A DNA stretch of 23,521 bases from a virus. The first letter of the stretch is position 1; every line of letters starts with the position of its first letter. The translations under genes and the position numbers were made by a program. The DNA is taken from IMG/VR virus record IMGVR_UViG_3300042104_000044, positions 1-23,521 of that record; one strand, written 5' to 3'. Shown here in pieces: positions 1 through 5,549 of the stretch. The notes beneath the pieces are model-generated. The model saw nothing but the letters and a program-made list of their open reading frames with translations, made no database searches and was not told the origin of the DNA.

Positions 1-2
1 TT

Positions 3-177
3 AGTGGTAATGCTGTTGAAAGACTAAGTATTATCTCTTTAGGTATTATGCCATATATTACAGCTTCAATTATTATGGAGTTATTAGCAGCTACTTTCCC
101 TTCTTTAGGTAAGATGAAAAAAAGAGAAAGACGGTATGACTAAATATATGCAAATCATTAGATATGCAACTATTGTT
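3..177 (+). pseudogene. secY: Fragment of host secY (protein translocase channel subunit), frameshifted and truncated
   Basis: Frame 3 reads SGNAVERLSIISLGIMPYI, TASIIMELLAATFPSLGK and MKK, the strongly conserved second transmembrane region of SecY, the central pore of the Sec translocon in the inner membrane. After the seven-A run at 117-123 the frame is lost and stops at 141-143. With six As it would continue as KMKKEKDGM and join the frame that starts at ATG 136 (MTKYMQIIRYATIV), again SecY. Homology ends abruptly at about 177, where the next codons (EPTDHKYK) are not SecY. The wording resembles Campylobacterota SecY from memory. The upstream part of the gene lies outside the window. Either the extra A is a real mutation in a dead fragment or it is a homopolymer sequencing error. 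Confidence 0.9.
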
Positions 178-318
178 GAACCAACAGATCATAAGTATAA
201 AGCTTATCAAGGTAATATTGAACCAACTAACACTCTTACTGAATATGGTAAGTTTACAGGAATGAAGGGAAATGTAGAATCACTAGATGATTCAAGAAGA
301 GATGTAGGAATAGATTAA
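178..318 (+). CDS. C-terminal tail (46 residues) of an unrecognised protein, fused in frame to the secY fragment
   Basis: The open frame that begins inside secY at ATG 136 runs on for 46 more codons to TAG at 316-318, but from codon 178 it no longer resembles SecY. The tail is hydrophilic, starts EPTDHKYKAYQGN and ends DDSRRDVGID. It looks like the C-terminus of a phage protein whose beginning is missing, or like a spurious reading frame created at the junction. The hybrid 60-residue ORF 136-318 is unlikely to be a functional gene in its own right. I recognise no family. A methyltransferase gene follows 71 bases later on the same strand. Confidence 0.35.
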   Translation, partial: EPTDHKYKAYQGNIEPTNTLTEYGKFTGMKGNVESLDDSRRDVGID

Positions 319-389
319 TATCTAAACATATAATACAATAGTTTATCATATGATAAAAATATGACAAAGAAATTAACAAAGGAAAATAA

Positions 390-1124
390 ATGAGTAGAAT
401 AGCATTAAAGAACGAAGATTGTTTAGTAGCAATGGATAGAATGATTGAGGAGGGTATTAAGGTAGATGCAATTATAACAGACCCTCCTTACGGAACTACT
501 GCTTGTAAGTGGGATTCAGTAATTGACTTTGAAGAAATGTGGTTAAGACTAAACAGACTTATCAAGCCTAATGGTGCAATAGTTTTATTTGGAAGTGAGC
601 CTTTTAGTAGTGCTTTAAGAATGAGTAATATTAAGAACTATAAGTATGATTGGGTGTGGGACAAGAAGAAAGGTGGAAATCCGTTGCTGTCAAAAATACA
701 ACCAATCAAGATTTTTGAAAACATTCTTATCTTTGAAAAATCAGGCAAGAAAGTAAAATATTATCCAATAATGGAAAAAAGGGATAAAGTAAAATATAGA
801 GGCAAGAATAAAGGAACGATTTCAGACTCAACAGGAAACTCTTTTACTGAAAATAAAGCATATACTCATAAATATCCTAAAGCAATACTAGAGGTAAGTA
901 ATGCTTCACAAAAAGGAAAAGTTCACCCAACACAAAAACCAGTAGCACTTATGGAGTATCTGATAAAGACCTACACAAATGAAAATGAGTTAGTCTTAGA
1001 TTTTACTATGGGTAGTGGAACAACAGGTGTAGCTTGTAAGAATTTAAATAGAGATTTTATTGGTATAGAACTAGATGAAGATTATTTCAAGATAGCTAAG
1101 GAGAGAATAAATGAACAAGTATGA
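390..1124 (+). CDS. Orphan DNA N6-adenine/N4-cytosine methyltransferase (DPPY type)
   Basis: This 244-residue protein is an S-adenosylmethionine-dependent DNA methyltransferase of the N6/N4 family. The catalytic motif IV DPPY is at residues 31-34 in the context DAIITDPPYGT. The cofactor-binding motif FTMGSGTTGVAC, preceded by HPTQKP, lies near the C-terminus. This catalytic-first order is the beta class. The region between (about residues 80-180) would hold the target recognition part; the recognition sequence cannot be read from it. ATG 390 follows a purine-rich AAAGGAAAATAA, a good ribosome binding site. No restriction endonuclease lies nearby, so it is an orphan enzyme, probably protecting phage DNA against host restriction or marking replication. 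A 41-residue ORF overlaps its last 14 bases. Confidence 0.93.
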   Translation: MSRIALKNEDCLVAMDRMIEEGIKVDAIITDPPYGTTACKWDSVIDFEEMWLRLNRLIKPNGAIVLFGSEPFSSALRMSNIKNYKYDWVWDKKKGGNPLLSKIQPIKIFENILIFEKSGKKVKYYPIMEKRDKVKYRGKNKGTISDSTGNSFTENKAYTHKYPKAILEVSNASQKGKVHPTQKPVALMEYLIKTYTNENELVLDFTMGSGTTGVACKNLNRDFIGIELDEDYFKIAKERINEQV

Positions 1125-1236
1125 TAGAACTATCCAAGGGAAAGACAACAACACTAGCATAGTAGATGTCTATAGTGTACTAAAAGCTTTTGATGTAAAA
1201 TGTCCTGCACTACAGCAGGAGATTAAAAGAATCTGA
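1111..1236 (+). CDS. Small phage protein with a CPALQ motif, apparently C-terminally shortened
   Basis: This 41-residue ORF starts inside the end of the methyltransferase gene; ATG 1111 follows AAGGAGAGAATAA, an excellent ribosome binding site. The protein starts MNKYDRTIQGKDNN and ends with VYSVLKAFDVKCPALQQEIKRI. I recall a widespread small phage and plasmid protein with the pattern VYDVLKAF-V-CPA-QHA-KKLL of about 70-80 residues; this one stops soon after the motif. Either it is a short version or it was truncated; no continuation is visible in other frames. The function of the family is unknown to me. A small stem (CCTGC / GCAGG, 1204-1219) lies in its 3' end. Confidence 0.6.
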   Translation: MNKYDRTIQGKDNNTSIVDVYSVLKAFDVKCPALQQEIKRI

Positions 1237-1254
1237 AAGTTTTAAACACATAAT

Positions 1255-1268
1255 ACTCTAAATAGAGT
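1255..1268. promoter_or_regulatory. Palindrome ACTCTAAATAGAGT, operator-like
   Basis: Inverted repeat with 5-6-bp arms (CTCTA / TAGAG) in the 102-bp gap between two small ORFs. The same half-sites recur as palindromes at 4962-4975 and, in inverted arrangement, at 7958-7974, each time between genes. The gap also holds AAACACATAATAC and AGTTTGTCAGATGATAAA, which echo AAACATATAATAC and AGTTTATCATATGATAAA at about 325-358. A repressor site or transcript hairpin is possible; no function is shown. Confidence 0.3.
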
Positions 1269-1338
1269 CTATTAAATGCAAGAACAATGCAGTAGTTTGT
1301 CAGATGATAAATGAGCTTAATTAGAAAGGAACGGCCTT

Positions 1339-1398
1339 ATGGAATATTATTTTTTGTACTATTCGTGGAATAAGTACAGGTATGTTGCAACCATATAG
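1339..1398 (+). CDS. Possible 19-residue aromatic micropeptide
   Basis: ATG 1339 stands 8 bases after AGAAAGGA, a strong ribosome binding site, and opens a 19-codon frame (MEYYFLYYSWNKYRYVATI) ending at TAG. It is unusually rich in tyrosine. It could be a genuine micropeptide, a leader, or the remnant of a longer decayed gene. Only the ribosome binding site supports it. Confidence 0.25.
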   Translation: MEYYFLYYSWNKYRYVATI

Positions 1399-1436
1399 GT
1401 TCTCTTTAGGGTATTAATTAAAAAAAAGGATAAGTG

Positions 1437-1622
1437 ATGATAACTATAGATGATTTAATTAGAGCCAAAGAATCGTTAGACAAACAAAAACCAAAAAAAC
1501 TTTATTTGGTGTATACGCAGAAGACAGCAGAATATATGGCCAAGGTAGGACTAGCAGTAAAAGATGAGAATGGTACTTACTGGGCATATGGTACAGAAAT
1601 TAAAATAATAAAAGAGATATAA
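1437..1622 (+). CDS. Hypothetical 61-residue basic phage protein
   Basis: Small soluble protein, rich in lysine, with a predicted helix at the start (DDLIRAKESLDKQK) followed by a segment likely to form beta strands (KKLYLVYTQKTAEYMAKVGL, then GTYWAYGTEIKII). I recognise no family. A GTG lies one codon upstream at 1434, but ATG 1437, 7 bases after AAAGGATAA, is the likelier start. It belongs to a run of small genes that share the leader AAAGGATAAn(2-5)ATG. Confidence 0.6.
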   Translation: MITIDDLIRAKESLDKQKPKKLYLVYTQKTAEYMAKVGLAVKDENGTYWAYGTEIKIIKEI

Positions 1623-1654
1623 GTGCATAACAATTTAAAACCAAAGGATAAACA

Positions 1655-1843
1655 ATGACATTAGATTTTGAAGAGTATTGTGCAAAATACGGATTAGATG
1701 AATTAGATGAATTTCTAATTGATAATGATCTAACAAATGATGAACAAGATGAATGGCTCAATGAAGCTTATGAATGCTATGTAAGTGAATATCAATGTAG
1801 AGCTTATGATAATTATCGCGACGAACAATTAATGGAAGGATAA
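1655..1843 (+). CDS. Very acidic 62-residue protein, possible DNA mimic
   Basis: The protein has about 20 Asp/Glu and only about 3 Lys/Arg in 62 residues, giving a net charge near -17. Acidic residues recur every three to four positions (LDELDEFLIDNDLTNDEQDEW), as expected for negatively charged helices, and there are three cysteines. I recognise no family by sequence. Small strongly acidic early phage proteins are often DNA mimics that block restriction enzymes, CRISPR complexes, gyrase or repressors (T7 Ocr is the classic case), so that role is an inference from charge and position only. ATG 1655 has AAAGGATAAACA in front of it. The next gene starts 3 bases after the stop. Confidence 0.6.
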   Translation: MTLDFEEYCAKYGLDELDEFLIDNDLTNDEQDEWLNEAYECYVSEYQCRAYDNYRDEQLMEG

Positions 1844-1846
1844 ATA

Positions 1847-2443
1847 ATGAATAAATCAATAGAGTTGGGTAAAAGCCAAATAGAAAGTTTGATGAATGGA
1901 AGCACATCCCTTATAGTACCTATAGATATAAATAAATTTATTGACTTAGAAATAAGAGAAGATATGATTAGTTATGAAACTAAAACGCCTGATGACGAGC
2001 ATATAAGTGGTTATTTTACCAATGAATACATACTAGAGTTTATTAAATACGCTTCTTCATTACAAGCTGGAGATAAAGACGTGTTTGTTAAGGAAGAGTT
2101 TGACCAAAAAGAAATGATGCCATACCCTGCTTATAAAGCAGATTTTGAGCCTACTGGAACAATATTAGATGACATACCTTGGCGACCAGCTTCACAAATA
2201 ACAAAAGAACAAAGTCGTTTTAGTATAGATATTGAAGATGCTAGAGTTGTTAGGGTTCAGGACATTGAGTATTATGATGGTTTTGGTATATCGTGTCCTT
2301 GTTTATCTGAGTTTCTTATATGGTTCAATAAGTTAATGGAAGAATACAATGAGGGCGTGAAGTATGAAGATAGTCCTTATGTATTTCTATATGATGTAAA
2401 AGTTACAACAAAAGAGTTTTACAAAGAAACAAAGGATAAATAA
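1847..2443 (+). CDS. ASCH-like phage protein
   Basis: This 198-residue soluble protein has the outline of a common phage protein with an ASCH (PUA-like, RNA/nucleic-acid binding) fold. Near the N-terminus is SKSQIESLMNG (compare ...AILEGRKTQTRR). Then come an AGDKDVFVKEEF segment (compare GD-LWVKETF), YKADFEP, and the diagnostic stretch PWRPASQITKEQSRFSIDI followed by RVVRVQDIEY. It closes with F-IWFNKLMEEYN and YVFLYDVKVTTKEF. In the better-known members these are W-P--MP---SRI-L-I--VRVERLQDI and WV--FK. The typical arginines after the first motif are missing here. Substrate is unknown. ATG 1847 follows GGAAGGATAAATA, and the stop TAA shares a base with the next ATG. Confidence 0.5.
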   Translation: MNKSIELGKSQIESLMNGSTSLIVPIDINKFIDLEIREDMISYETKTPDDEHISGYFTNEYILEFIKYASSLQAGDKDVFVKEEFDQKEMMPYPAYKADFEPTGTILDDIPWRPASQITKEQSRFSIDIEDARVVRVQDIEYYDGFGISCPCLSEFLIWFNKLMEEYNEGVKYEDSPYVFLYDVKVTTKEFYKETKDK

Positions 2444-2670
2444 TGAAGAAATTAAAATTAGAAGAAACAATAGTTAATATGGTTCTTAATCCTAACAAGA
2501 AATTTAGGTTAGAACATTGGAGTTTAAATAGTGATACCTTTGATGATGAGTATATCTATTGGTGTGATAAGTATAAGAGATTTAGAGGCAATGGTAATAT
2601 TGATGAAGATATAAATGATTACTGTACAGAAAGAGATGGTTGGGTTGAATATATTAGTCCTAATAAATGA
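2443..2670 (+). CDS. Hypothetical 75-residue protein
   Basis: The start codon overlaps the stop of the ASCH-like gene (TAATG), which implies translational coupling. The leader AAAGGATAA serves both. The protein is hydrophilic and rich in aromatic and acidic residues in its second half (DDEYIYWCDKYKRF, ERDGWVEYI). No membrane segment or recognisable motif. Part of the early small-gene cluster; function unknown. Confidence 0.6.
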   Translation: MKKLKLEETIVNMVLNPNKKFRLEHWSLNSDTFDDEYIYWCDKYKRFRGNGNIDEDINDYCTERDGWVEYISPNK

Positions 2671-2694
2671 CATAAGAAATGTATGGAGAATAAG

Positions 2695-3141
2695 ATGATA
2701 CAAATAAAAAATAGATTTTCCTTGGAAGTAATTTTTGAAAGTAAAAAAGATACAGTCAAAGAAGCAGTAATAGAAGCAGTTAGTAGTTGTGCCAACTTAA
2801 GAGGTGCTGACTTACGTGATGCTGAGCTTAGAGGTATTGACTTACGTGGTGCTAATTTAAGAGGTATTGATCTAAGAAGTGCTGACCTAAGAGGTGCTAA
2901 TTTATGTGGTGCTAATCTATATGGTGCTAATCTAAGAGATATTGACTTGCGTGACGCTGATCTAAGAAGTGCTGAGCTAAGTAGTGCTAATCTATATGAT
3001 GCCAACTTGAGAGGTATTGATCTAAGATGTGCTGACCTATATTGTGCTGATATAAGAGGTGCTAGCTTAAGAGGTGCTGACTTACGTGATGCTGAGCTAT
3101 TGATCTTAGCAAGGAGGATAAATAATGAAACTAGTAATTAG
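2695..3141 (+). CDS. Pentapeptide-repeat protein
   Basis: From about residue 32 to 140 the protein is an almost unbroken series of five-residue units of the A(D/N)L(R/x)x type, such as ANLRG ADLRD AELRG IDLRG. This forms a right-handed quadrilateral beta helix. Some members (MfpA, Qnr) mimic the charge and shape of B-form DNA and bind gyrase; most phage members have unknown targets. The N-terminus MIQIKNRFSLEVIFESKKDT is the usual small cap of phage versions. I prefer ATG 2695 because GGAG lies 7 bases before it; ATG 2683, four codons upstream, has no clear binding site. The gene overlaps the next one by 17 bases. Coding units are near-identical 15-bp repeats. Confidence 0.85.
   Translation: MIQIKNRFSLEVIFESKKDTVKEAVIEAVSSCANLRGADLRDAELRGIDLRGANLRGIDLRSADLRGANLCGANLYGANLRDIDLRDADLRSAELSSANLYDANLRGIDLRCADLYCADIRGASLRGADLRDAELLILARRINNETSN
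2797..3102 (+). repeat. Array of degenerate 15-bp tandem repeats within the pentapeptide gene
   Basis: About twenty 15-bp units of the form GCTgAcyTAmGwGgT follow one another without interruption. Several longer blocks are almost identical, for example the stretch GAGGTGCTGACTTACGTGAT at about 2810 and again at about 3070. Units alternate between GCT-GAC (Ala-Asp), GCT-AAT (Ala-Asn) and ATT-GAC (Ile-Asp). Such an array can gain or lose units by slippage or recombination without breaking the frame. Confidence 0.75.
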
Positions 3142-3421
3142 AAAGAAAGATAATTATAATTTTATCTTAGCAGATAAATTAGATGAACCAAAGATATATA
3201 CTATGGCTGGTAAAGATATTATTAGTAATTATGAGAATAAAGATTTATTTTATGGAAGACTAGGATCTGCTCTCAGAGGTCTTTTTAAACACAGTAAGGT
3301 TAAGATACCTTTTATTCCAGAAGAGCTTGATTTGGTTAAACCCTCAGGTCAAGAATCACTATATGATGATTGGATTAATTTAGAAATTAAAGAAGTTATA
3401 GAAAGGTTAAGTGATGGATAA
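3125..3421 (+). CDS. Hypothetical 98-residue protein
   Basis: Starts within the last 17 bases of the pentapeptide gene, 7 bases after the very strong ribosome binding site AAGGAGGATAAATA. The N-terminal third (MKLVIRKKDNYNFILADKL) looks like a beta hairpin. The C-terminus is helical and acidic (DDWINLEIKEVIERLSDG). No family recognised. The end overlaps the start of the next gene by 8 bases. Confidence 0.65.
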   Translation: MKLVIRKKDNYNFILADKLDEPKIYTMAGKDIISNYENKDLFYGRLGSALRGLFKHSKVKIPFIPEELDLVKPSGQESLYDDWINLEIKEVIERLSDG

Positions 3422-3626
3422 TAAAATTGTATTAGAATTTAATTTTAACAACTTACATTTAGAGGTTGAAAGATTAATTAAGTTAGATAGAAAGTTAGCT
3501 GAACAAATGTCTTATGAGTTACTGGCTCAATTAGCTATTGCTGAAAGAGAAGAGCTAGAAGATACGAATATGTTTAGAACCATGGTTGAATTATTTAAAC
3601 CAACAAGTATAAGGGAAGTAAAGTGA
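3414..3626 (+). CDS. Hypothetical 70-residue protein
   Basis: The protein is mostly alpha-helical by composition (HLEVERLIKLDRKLAEQMSY, then LLAQLAIAEREELEDT), with no membrane segment and no recognised domain. ATG 3414 is preferred over the GTG at 3411; both overlap the end of the upstream gene. The stop TGA overlaps the next gene's start by 4 bases (GTGATAA), so this gene is probably translated together with the nuclease that follows. Confidence 0.6.
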   Translation: MDNKIVLEFNFNNLHLEVERLIKLDRKLAEQMSYELLAQLAIAEREELEDTNMFRTMVELFKPTSIREVK

Positions 3627-4321
3627 TAAAAGAAACTATATTAGGAGCCACAAAGTATGTTGGTTCAGGAATAGAAAAAAGCTTAAGTGCTAGTTCTGTA
3701 GGTAATGAAGTATGTCAGAACTGGTTAAAGCAAGAGCATGGAACTATTGATGAGACTGAGATAGGTCAAAATACACTTGGATCTATTTTCCATTTAGGTA
3801 TGGAGAAGATGTTTGAAGGTAGTGCATTTGACACTGAGTTTGCTATGCACAAGAAATTAGGTGATTATTCTATTACAGGTACAGCTGATTTAATTGATAC
3901 TAGAAGTAATTGTATTTATGACTATAAACTTACTAAGAACTATACATATAAGATGTGGTCAAAGGAGCCATTGACAAATGGATATACTGTACAAATGAAT
4001 GTATTGAAGTGGTTAGCTGAAAGAACTTATCCAGAAAAGAAGTTTGATATGAAGTTAGTATGGTTCTTAAAAGATGCAGTTGCAACTAAAGATGAACCAA
4101 ACATGATCATTAGCGAAGTGCCTGCTATAGATATAGAGCCAATTATACAGGCTGCAGTAGATGAGCTAAAGGGTGTGCTTGATGTACCTCCTAAGTGTAA
4201 AGATTTATGGATGAGAAAAGTTAAGGGTGTTAATGTACCTATGAAGTGTAAGTACTATTGTTCTTACAACAAGGTATGTCCTCATTATGATGAGCCAGTG
4301 AAACTCCCAACTACTTGGTAA
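3623..4321 (+). CDS. RecB/Cas4-like PD-(D/E)XK exonuclease with a possible Fe-S cluster
   Basis: This 232-residue protein shows the RecB-type nuclease signature in the right order: G53-x3-H57-x3-E61 (GSIFHLGME), G86-TAD89, D100-Y-K102 with the catalytic lysine, and Q124 in YTVQMNVL. Enzymes of this family degrade or trim DNA ends in recombination. The C-terminus carries a cysteine group, CKYYCSYNKVC, and another cysteine (C31) sits in the N-terminal SASSVGNEVCQNW. That layout resembles the Fe-S cluster of Cas4 and AddB, with CxxxC in place of CxxC, so a cluster is plausible but inferred. It starts at GTG 3623 overlapping the stop of the previous gene. With the downstream Sak4-like ATPase and SSB-like protein it could form a phage recombination set. 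Confidence 0.75.
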   Translation: MIKETILGATKYVGSGIEKSLSASSVGNEVCQNWLKQEHGTIDETEIGQNTLGSIFHLGMEKMFEGSAFDTEFAMHKKLGDYSITGTADLIDTRSNCIYDYKLTKNYTYKMWSKEPLTNGYTVQMNVLKWLAERTYPEKKFDMKLVWFLKDAVATKDEPNMIISEVPAIDIEPIIQAAVDELKGVLDVPPKCKDLWMRKVKGVNVPMKCKYYCSYNKVCPHYDEPVKLPTTW

Positions 4322-4330
4322 AACTAAACT

Positions 4331-4362
4331 CTTGGCTCGAAGCGACAGCGAGAGAGTCAAGC
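4331..4362 (+). terminator. Intergenic hairpin after the nuclease gene
   Basis: CTTGGCTC pairs with GAGTCAAG (one G-U pair) around a loop containing AAGCGACAGCG. There is no T-run after it, so it is a weak terminator at best and may be an RNA processing or stability element. Its core resembles that of the hairpin at 4901-4928 read on the other strand (AGCGTAAGCG). Confidence 0.4.
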
Positions 4363-4395
4363 AAGATATAGATATTAAATCAAAGGAAATAAAAA

Positions 4396-4668
4396 ATGTT
4401 TGAGTTATTGAGTTGGATCAAGAACAGAAAAGAAATAAATGAGTATATTTTAGAGCAAGACAAGACTATAAATAACTTAAAGTATGAACTACAGGAATTA
4501 AATGGAGCCAGCAGAATCCTTGACTTATTTCCTAATATAAGAGGTCATAGATACGATGATATATTGGTTCCTAATTGGGTTCAATACGACGATATGAACA
4601 AGCTAGGCATAGACTTAGTTAATTATTTAACTCAAGAAGTTTACCCTACGAAAATACATAAAAAATAA
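4396..4668 (+). CDS. Hypothetical 90-residue protein
   Basis: ATG 4396 follows AAAGGAAATAAAA. The first half is probably a coiled helix (NRKEINEYILEQDKTINNLK), the second half holds PNIRGHRYDDILVPNWVQY. No membrane segment or family recognised. It lies 11 bases before another small coiled protein with an identical leader, and both sit just before the replication control region. Confidence 0.6.
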   Translation: MFELLSWIKNRKEINEYILEQDKTINNLKYELQELNGASRILDLFPNIRGHRYDDILVPNWVQYDDMNKLGIDLVNYLTQEVYPTKIHKK

Positions 4669-4679
4669 AGGAAATAAAA

Positions 4680-4868
4680 ATGAAATATATATTAACTAAA
4701 GAAGAGTTAGAAGAGAAAAGTATTAAAGATTATGACAGAGGATGGATTGCTTCATGGCATCAATCTGATAAGGAGATGGCTCTTGTTAAAGAAAAACTTA
4801 GAGCCACAGAAAATGAGTTAGAATTAATTAAGAAGAAAGTTAATGAATTATTAAATATTAATATTTAG
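4680..4868 (+). CDS. Small coiled-coil protein, 62 residues
   Basis: Leader AAAGGAAATAAAA precedes ATG 4680. The protein is highly charged. Its C-terminal half (KEMALVKEKLRATENELEL onward) has the heptad spacing of a coiled coil, so it may self-associate. No recognised domain. It is the last gene before the 228-bp non-coding control region. Confidence 0.6.
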   Translation: MKYILTKEELEEKSIKDYDRGWIASWHQSDKEMALVKEKLRATENELELIKKKVNELLNINI

Positions 4869-4900
4869 TTGTTAGTTTCTATATTAAATCTTAAGTCAAT

Positions 4901-4928
4901 CTAATCTTCCGCTTACGCTACAGATTAG
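4901..4928 (+). terminator. Hairpin CTAATCT...AGATTAG, possible terminator of the upstream small-gene operon
   Basis: A perfect 7-bp stem encloses TCCGCTTACGCTAC. A T-run (TTTTTT) follows only 16 bases later, at about 4944, so a standard intrinsic terminator is doubtful. The loop core is related to that of the hairpin at 4331-4362. Confidence 0.4.
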
Positions 4929-4961
4929 GGAATAGTTTGATAGGTTTTTTAAAAGTTTGCT

Positions 4962-5075
4962 CTCTATATATAGAGGACGACATTTTACAATGTAGGTCAA
5001 GGCATCATTGGCTCGAGTGTTGTGGTGGTTTTAAGGAGTGTTGTGATAAGATACGGTAGTTGTTCTGACAGAACA
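4962..5075 (+). promoter_or_regulatory. Control region upstream of the RepL-like gene: palindrome, 21-bp-spaced direct repeats, operator-like inverted repeat
   Basis: Three ordered elements lie in this non-coding gap. The perfect palindrome CTCTATATATAGAG is at 4962-4975. The direct repeat GAGTGTTGTG occurs at 5015-5024 and 5036-5045, a spacing of 21 bp or two helical turns, so both copies face the same side of DNA. The inverted repeat TGTTCTGACAGAACA is at 5061-5075, 8 bases before the ribosome binding site AAGGAGG of the next gene. The last looks like a repressor operator and could be autoregulatory. The direct repeats could be initiator-binding sites. Roles are inferred. Confidence 0.45.
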
Positions 5076-5096
5076 CTATAACAAGGAGGGGTCATA

Positions 5097-5522
5097 GTGC
5101 TAAAAAAGTCTAGTAGAAGTATAACAATTCCAACCTTAAATTCAAGTACTGGAGAGGTTCAAAACAGAACTTTTACAGAAGATATTCAATTTAAGCAAGG
5201 AAAAAAACAAGGATGGACCACGATGTATAAGATAAATTATGATGAAGTGATGATGACACTGAAGTCAGACTTAGAAAAGAAAATCTTTTTTTTAATTAGA
5301 GATTCTTACACTAAGAGTCAGACAGAAGTCTCATTTAACAAGACAAAAATAGCTAAGAAATTTAAATCTACAAGACCAACTGTAAGCAGATTGTTTTCAA
5401 AGCTAGAAAAAATAGATTTTTTAAAAAAGACAGATGATGGTTCTTATAGAATGAATCCCTATTGTTACATTCCCTGCAAAGCAGACGGATTAATACTACA
5501 AGAAGAATGGACTGCTTTGTAA
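5097..5522 (+). CDS. RepL-like winged-helix DNA-binding protein (putative replication initiator or regulator)
   Basis: This 141-residue protein has a winged helix-turn-helix at about residues 57-125. The helix-turn-helix reads NKTKIAKKFKSTRPTVSRLF, the wing follows (LEKIDFLKKTDDGSYRMNPY), and it ends with the YRMNPYCYIP strand that is characteristic of plasmid RepL and related firmicute and phage replication proteins. It starts with GTG at 5097, 7 bases after AAGGAGG. I see no ATG that would fit better. Its position directly after palindromes and direct repeats, and before a helicase-primase, suggests initiation of replication or control of the replication operon. Other wHTH regulators cannot be excluded. 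Confidence 0.6.
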   Translation: MLKKSSRSITIPTLNSSTGEVQNRTFTEDIQFKQGKKQGWTTMYKINYDEVMMTLKSDLEKKIFFLIRDSYTKSQTEVSFNKTKIAKKFKSTRPTVSRLFSKLEKIDFLKKTDDGSYRMNPYCYIPCKADGLILQEEWTAL

Positions 5523-5549
5523 TTTTAAAAAGGAAAGGAATTTAGAAAT

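Noticed and set aside
2619-3005. Minus-strand 128-residue ORF opposite the pentapeptide gene
   Set aside because: It mirrors the 15-bp repeats (Leu/Ser/Arg-rich), has no ribosome binding site and lies against the direction of the operon.
2797-3102. CRISPR-like or other non-coding repeat array
   Set aside because: Repeats are 15 bp, contiguous without spacers and encode pentapeptide units in frame.
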